DNA from: Albula goreensis
Lineage: Eukaryota; Chordata; Actinopteri; Albuliformes; Albulidae
Assembly (NCBI GenBank): GCA_022829145.1
Contig: CM040741.1
Location: forward strand, 61,441,047 to 61,505,046
Direction: 5' to 3'
Length of the DNA stretch: 64,000 nucleotides
Shown piece after piece: positions 61,891 through 64,000 of this stretch (positions are counted from its first letter, which is position 1; each line of letters starts with the position of its first letter). Position numbers and translations under genes: made by a program. The notes beneath the pieces were generated by a model, which was not told the origin of the DNA, did not search any database, and saw nothing but the letters and a program-made list of their open reading frames with translations.

Positions 61891-64000
61891 CGCCAGTACA
61901 CTCGTACATATGGCAGCGTGTTTAAAATGTGGTACAATAAGAGACTTCAGCACAGTCTTTGGCAGTCAGTCATGATCATACTAGGAAAGTAGCTAAATAG
62001 TTAGATCACGTTAATCATTGGTGGAATTAAAGTAAAGTAAAGCAGGAGCTGGCATGAAATCAGATATATGCATTCACCCCCTCCCCCACCACCCAAATGG
62101 TTTGGAACCAGAGTGGTCACCTGTACCCCACTAAAACATACTGCAGCCGGAGCAAGGGCTCCTCTGCCGGTGCCTTCACTAATGACTGCCTGCGGGTAGC
62201 TGGTGCAAAGTTTGGGTAAACTAATGCAACTGTAATCCAACCCTGGCCCACACAGAACCAAGCCTGTGCCCTGGGGGACCAGGCCAACTGTATCCCCTCT
62301 CTGCAGTCTCCCTGTGATACTTCACAACCAGCACAGCCAGCTCAGACCCACAGATCCAGGGCCCAACCTGCTCTCCTGGTGCGCAGCCACTCCAAAGCAC
62401 TACATACTGAACAGATAGCATTTCAAATACCATGTTAAAAGACATTTTTGAAAAATTGATTTATACATCTGGACGTTGTTTACACTTACTGAAAAATAAC
62501 AGCTGTGACTTTCACAAAATATATAATTCACATAAGAGAGGTAACAAAATGCAGCCATTGATAGATTTTTTTTTTTTTTTTATCAAAGACATAAAATGCA
62601 AAACAGACTTAAACTTTCCCGAAAGGGGCACAGTTACATACTTGAGATATAAAAGTTTACAGAACCACATCCTTCAATGAGATGTTTTTCAGGGACAAAA
62701 ATGGAAGACTAAATTTGACTCTAACAATAATGCACAATGACAGTCCTACTGAATTGCAGATGCAATTAGCATAAGCTATCCTGATGCATGTTTTATAGTT
62801 TGCAGAATACAGTTATATTCTAGAGATAACCTGTGTGTGCTTAATAAAAATAACTCAGAACAAATTCCTGGGAGAGGATCCATCTTTTGATCGCTTCACC
62901 ACTCTGTCTCCTGCTGTGCTTTCTGCTTAATGAGAAAAGCATGCGACACACGCTCCACAGCTTTGAAACAAAAATAACAGATACCTCATAAAAAGTGTCA
63001 GATTCCAACTATCACAACCTGCAGGAAATAAACATACATTTATTCTTCTATTTTGTCCCAACAAACCTTAACGGTAGAACAAAGGAGTAACAACCAAAGA
63101 GAACGTGAAAAGGAACAAATGTACAGCTCATGTCTTCTTTCTCATTGCTGAAATTCACTGTAAACTAGTTAATTATGGAACACAGTTACACCTGCAATTT
63201 TAAGATATAATTTTCCTTACTTGATCCATGTATAGCAGTAACCGCTTACCTGGGGTGACAGACAGACTGTGACTTGATTCAAGCACAGAAACCTTAAAAG
63301 AATACTCATGACTCCTGAAGCGTTACAAATTCACTTTTAAACGTGTACCCCATGAATTACAGGGATATGATTACAGTGTTACGTTGAGGACCAGAAAGAT
63401 GAAAACAGTTTTCTCATGTCTTAAAGTCATAAATACGTAATGATAGGCTTATAAAGAGTCTTTAGATTTTTTTTTATCTCAACATATGTGGACTGAGATG
63501 GATAAATATGCACAGTCCAATACAGTGTACATGCTTCAACAAAATAAGGAAAATGTTAAAAGGGTTAATCATATTTCAACAATCTGAGCATTTCATACAT
63601 ACATGTAGAGTTGATGGCAGGATTTATTGCGTAGGTCATGGCTCAAAAAATATTTTAAATGAACAGAATCACAAATTCTTCCGACCAACCAGATGGTCCA
63701 GCCAGTTCCTCAACCCCCATCTATTACTTGACTACAGGAGTTTCCGGTTGGTAACAGAAATTTCCGGGTGCTCCATTAAAGTTTATTAATATTCATAAAG
63801 AGGCATGCCTAAGGACAGACCCTCCATTGCCACAGTATTGTTCTTGGCCATGCTCTTTCATTAATATTCATGAAATGTATTAAATTGGAACATTTCAGCC
63901 TGAACAGTAGAGAGACAGAACTTTCTATATTAGGTACAGGGTGGTCTACAGAGTCTGTGACAGAATTATGTCAAACGATCATATGCAAGAGAAATATTTA

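Larger units (their letters stand above)
59371..64000 (-). other. partial upstream intron of man2a1
   Basis: The exon upstream of exon A should encode a Y-F-T-S-R-P-x-x-K-type segment of the catalytic domain. I found no such sequence on the minus strand up to 64000, so the whole stretch appears to be intron. It holds a C run (60409-60420), a TAATTA-rich patch (60170-60310), a fold-back repeat copy (61793-61890), a GC-richer block (62080-62400) of unknown kind, and a 13-base T run near 62569. Confidence 0.7.

Noticed and set aside
59400-64000. Next upstream man2a1 exon
   Set aside because: No minus-strand sequence resembling the catalytic-domain exon (aromatic-rich WSGYFTSRP type) was found, so it lies beyond the window.
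1-64000. CRISPR arrays, bacterial operons, prophage or viral genes
   Set aside because: No regularly spaced repeats, no dense ORFs with ribosome sites and no viral protein motifs; the DNA is vertebrate intron and flank.

Overview
The window is animal nuclear DNA, almost certainly from a ray-finned (teleost-type) fish. Coding sequence occurs only as short exons with GT donors, AG acceptors and clean reading-frame phases, separated by long AT-rich introns. The repeats are of kinds I know from fish genomes: a 5S-rRNA-headed SINE, hAT-like MITEs and a fold-back MITE family.

One gene can be supported: the 3' half of a Golgi alpha-mannosidase II gene (glycoside hydrolase family 38) on the minus strand, best called man2a1. 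Thirteen coding exons run from 59370 down to a TGA at 13227-13229. They join without a frame break into 624 residues, which matches the distance from the middle of the catalytic region to the C-terminus of vertebrate MAN2A1 (about 1,144 aa in human, from memory). The segment carries the HHDAITGT zinc-ligand motif, the rest of the mid domain and the whole C-terminal beta-sandwich region. The cytoplasmic tail, membrane anchor, stem and most of the catalytic barrel must lie beyond 64000.

Layout by coordinate: 1-10.4 kb is flanking DNA downstream of the gene, with a 5S-derived SINE, a hAT-type MITE and fold-back MITE copies. 10.4-13.2 kb is the probable 3' UTR. 13.2-59.4 kb holds the exons and twelve complete introns; the two largest (28-39 kb and 39-49 kb) are about 11.1 and 9.9 kb. 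59.4-64 kb is part of a further upstream intron.

The introns hold a hAT-like element with target-site duplications (18.5-19.3 kb), two SINE tails that align to each other (27.0-27.4 and 46.9-47.05 kb), local duplications (30.0 and 50.2-50.5 kb), inverted repeats (37.7 and 42.55 kb), a GC/CpG-rich island with long overlapping ORFs (41.3-42.6 kb), and many homopolymer or microsatellite tracts. I saw no bacterial-type operon, CRISPR array, functional tRNA/rRNA gene or clearly novel biological system. The points most worth a second look are the orphan CpG-rich island, the repeat families recognised by in-window comparison, and a few hairpins.
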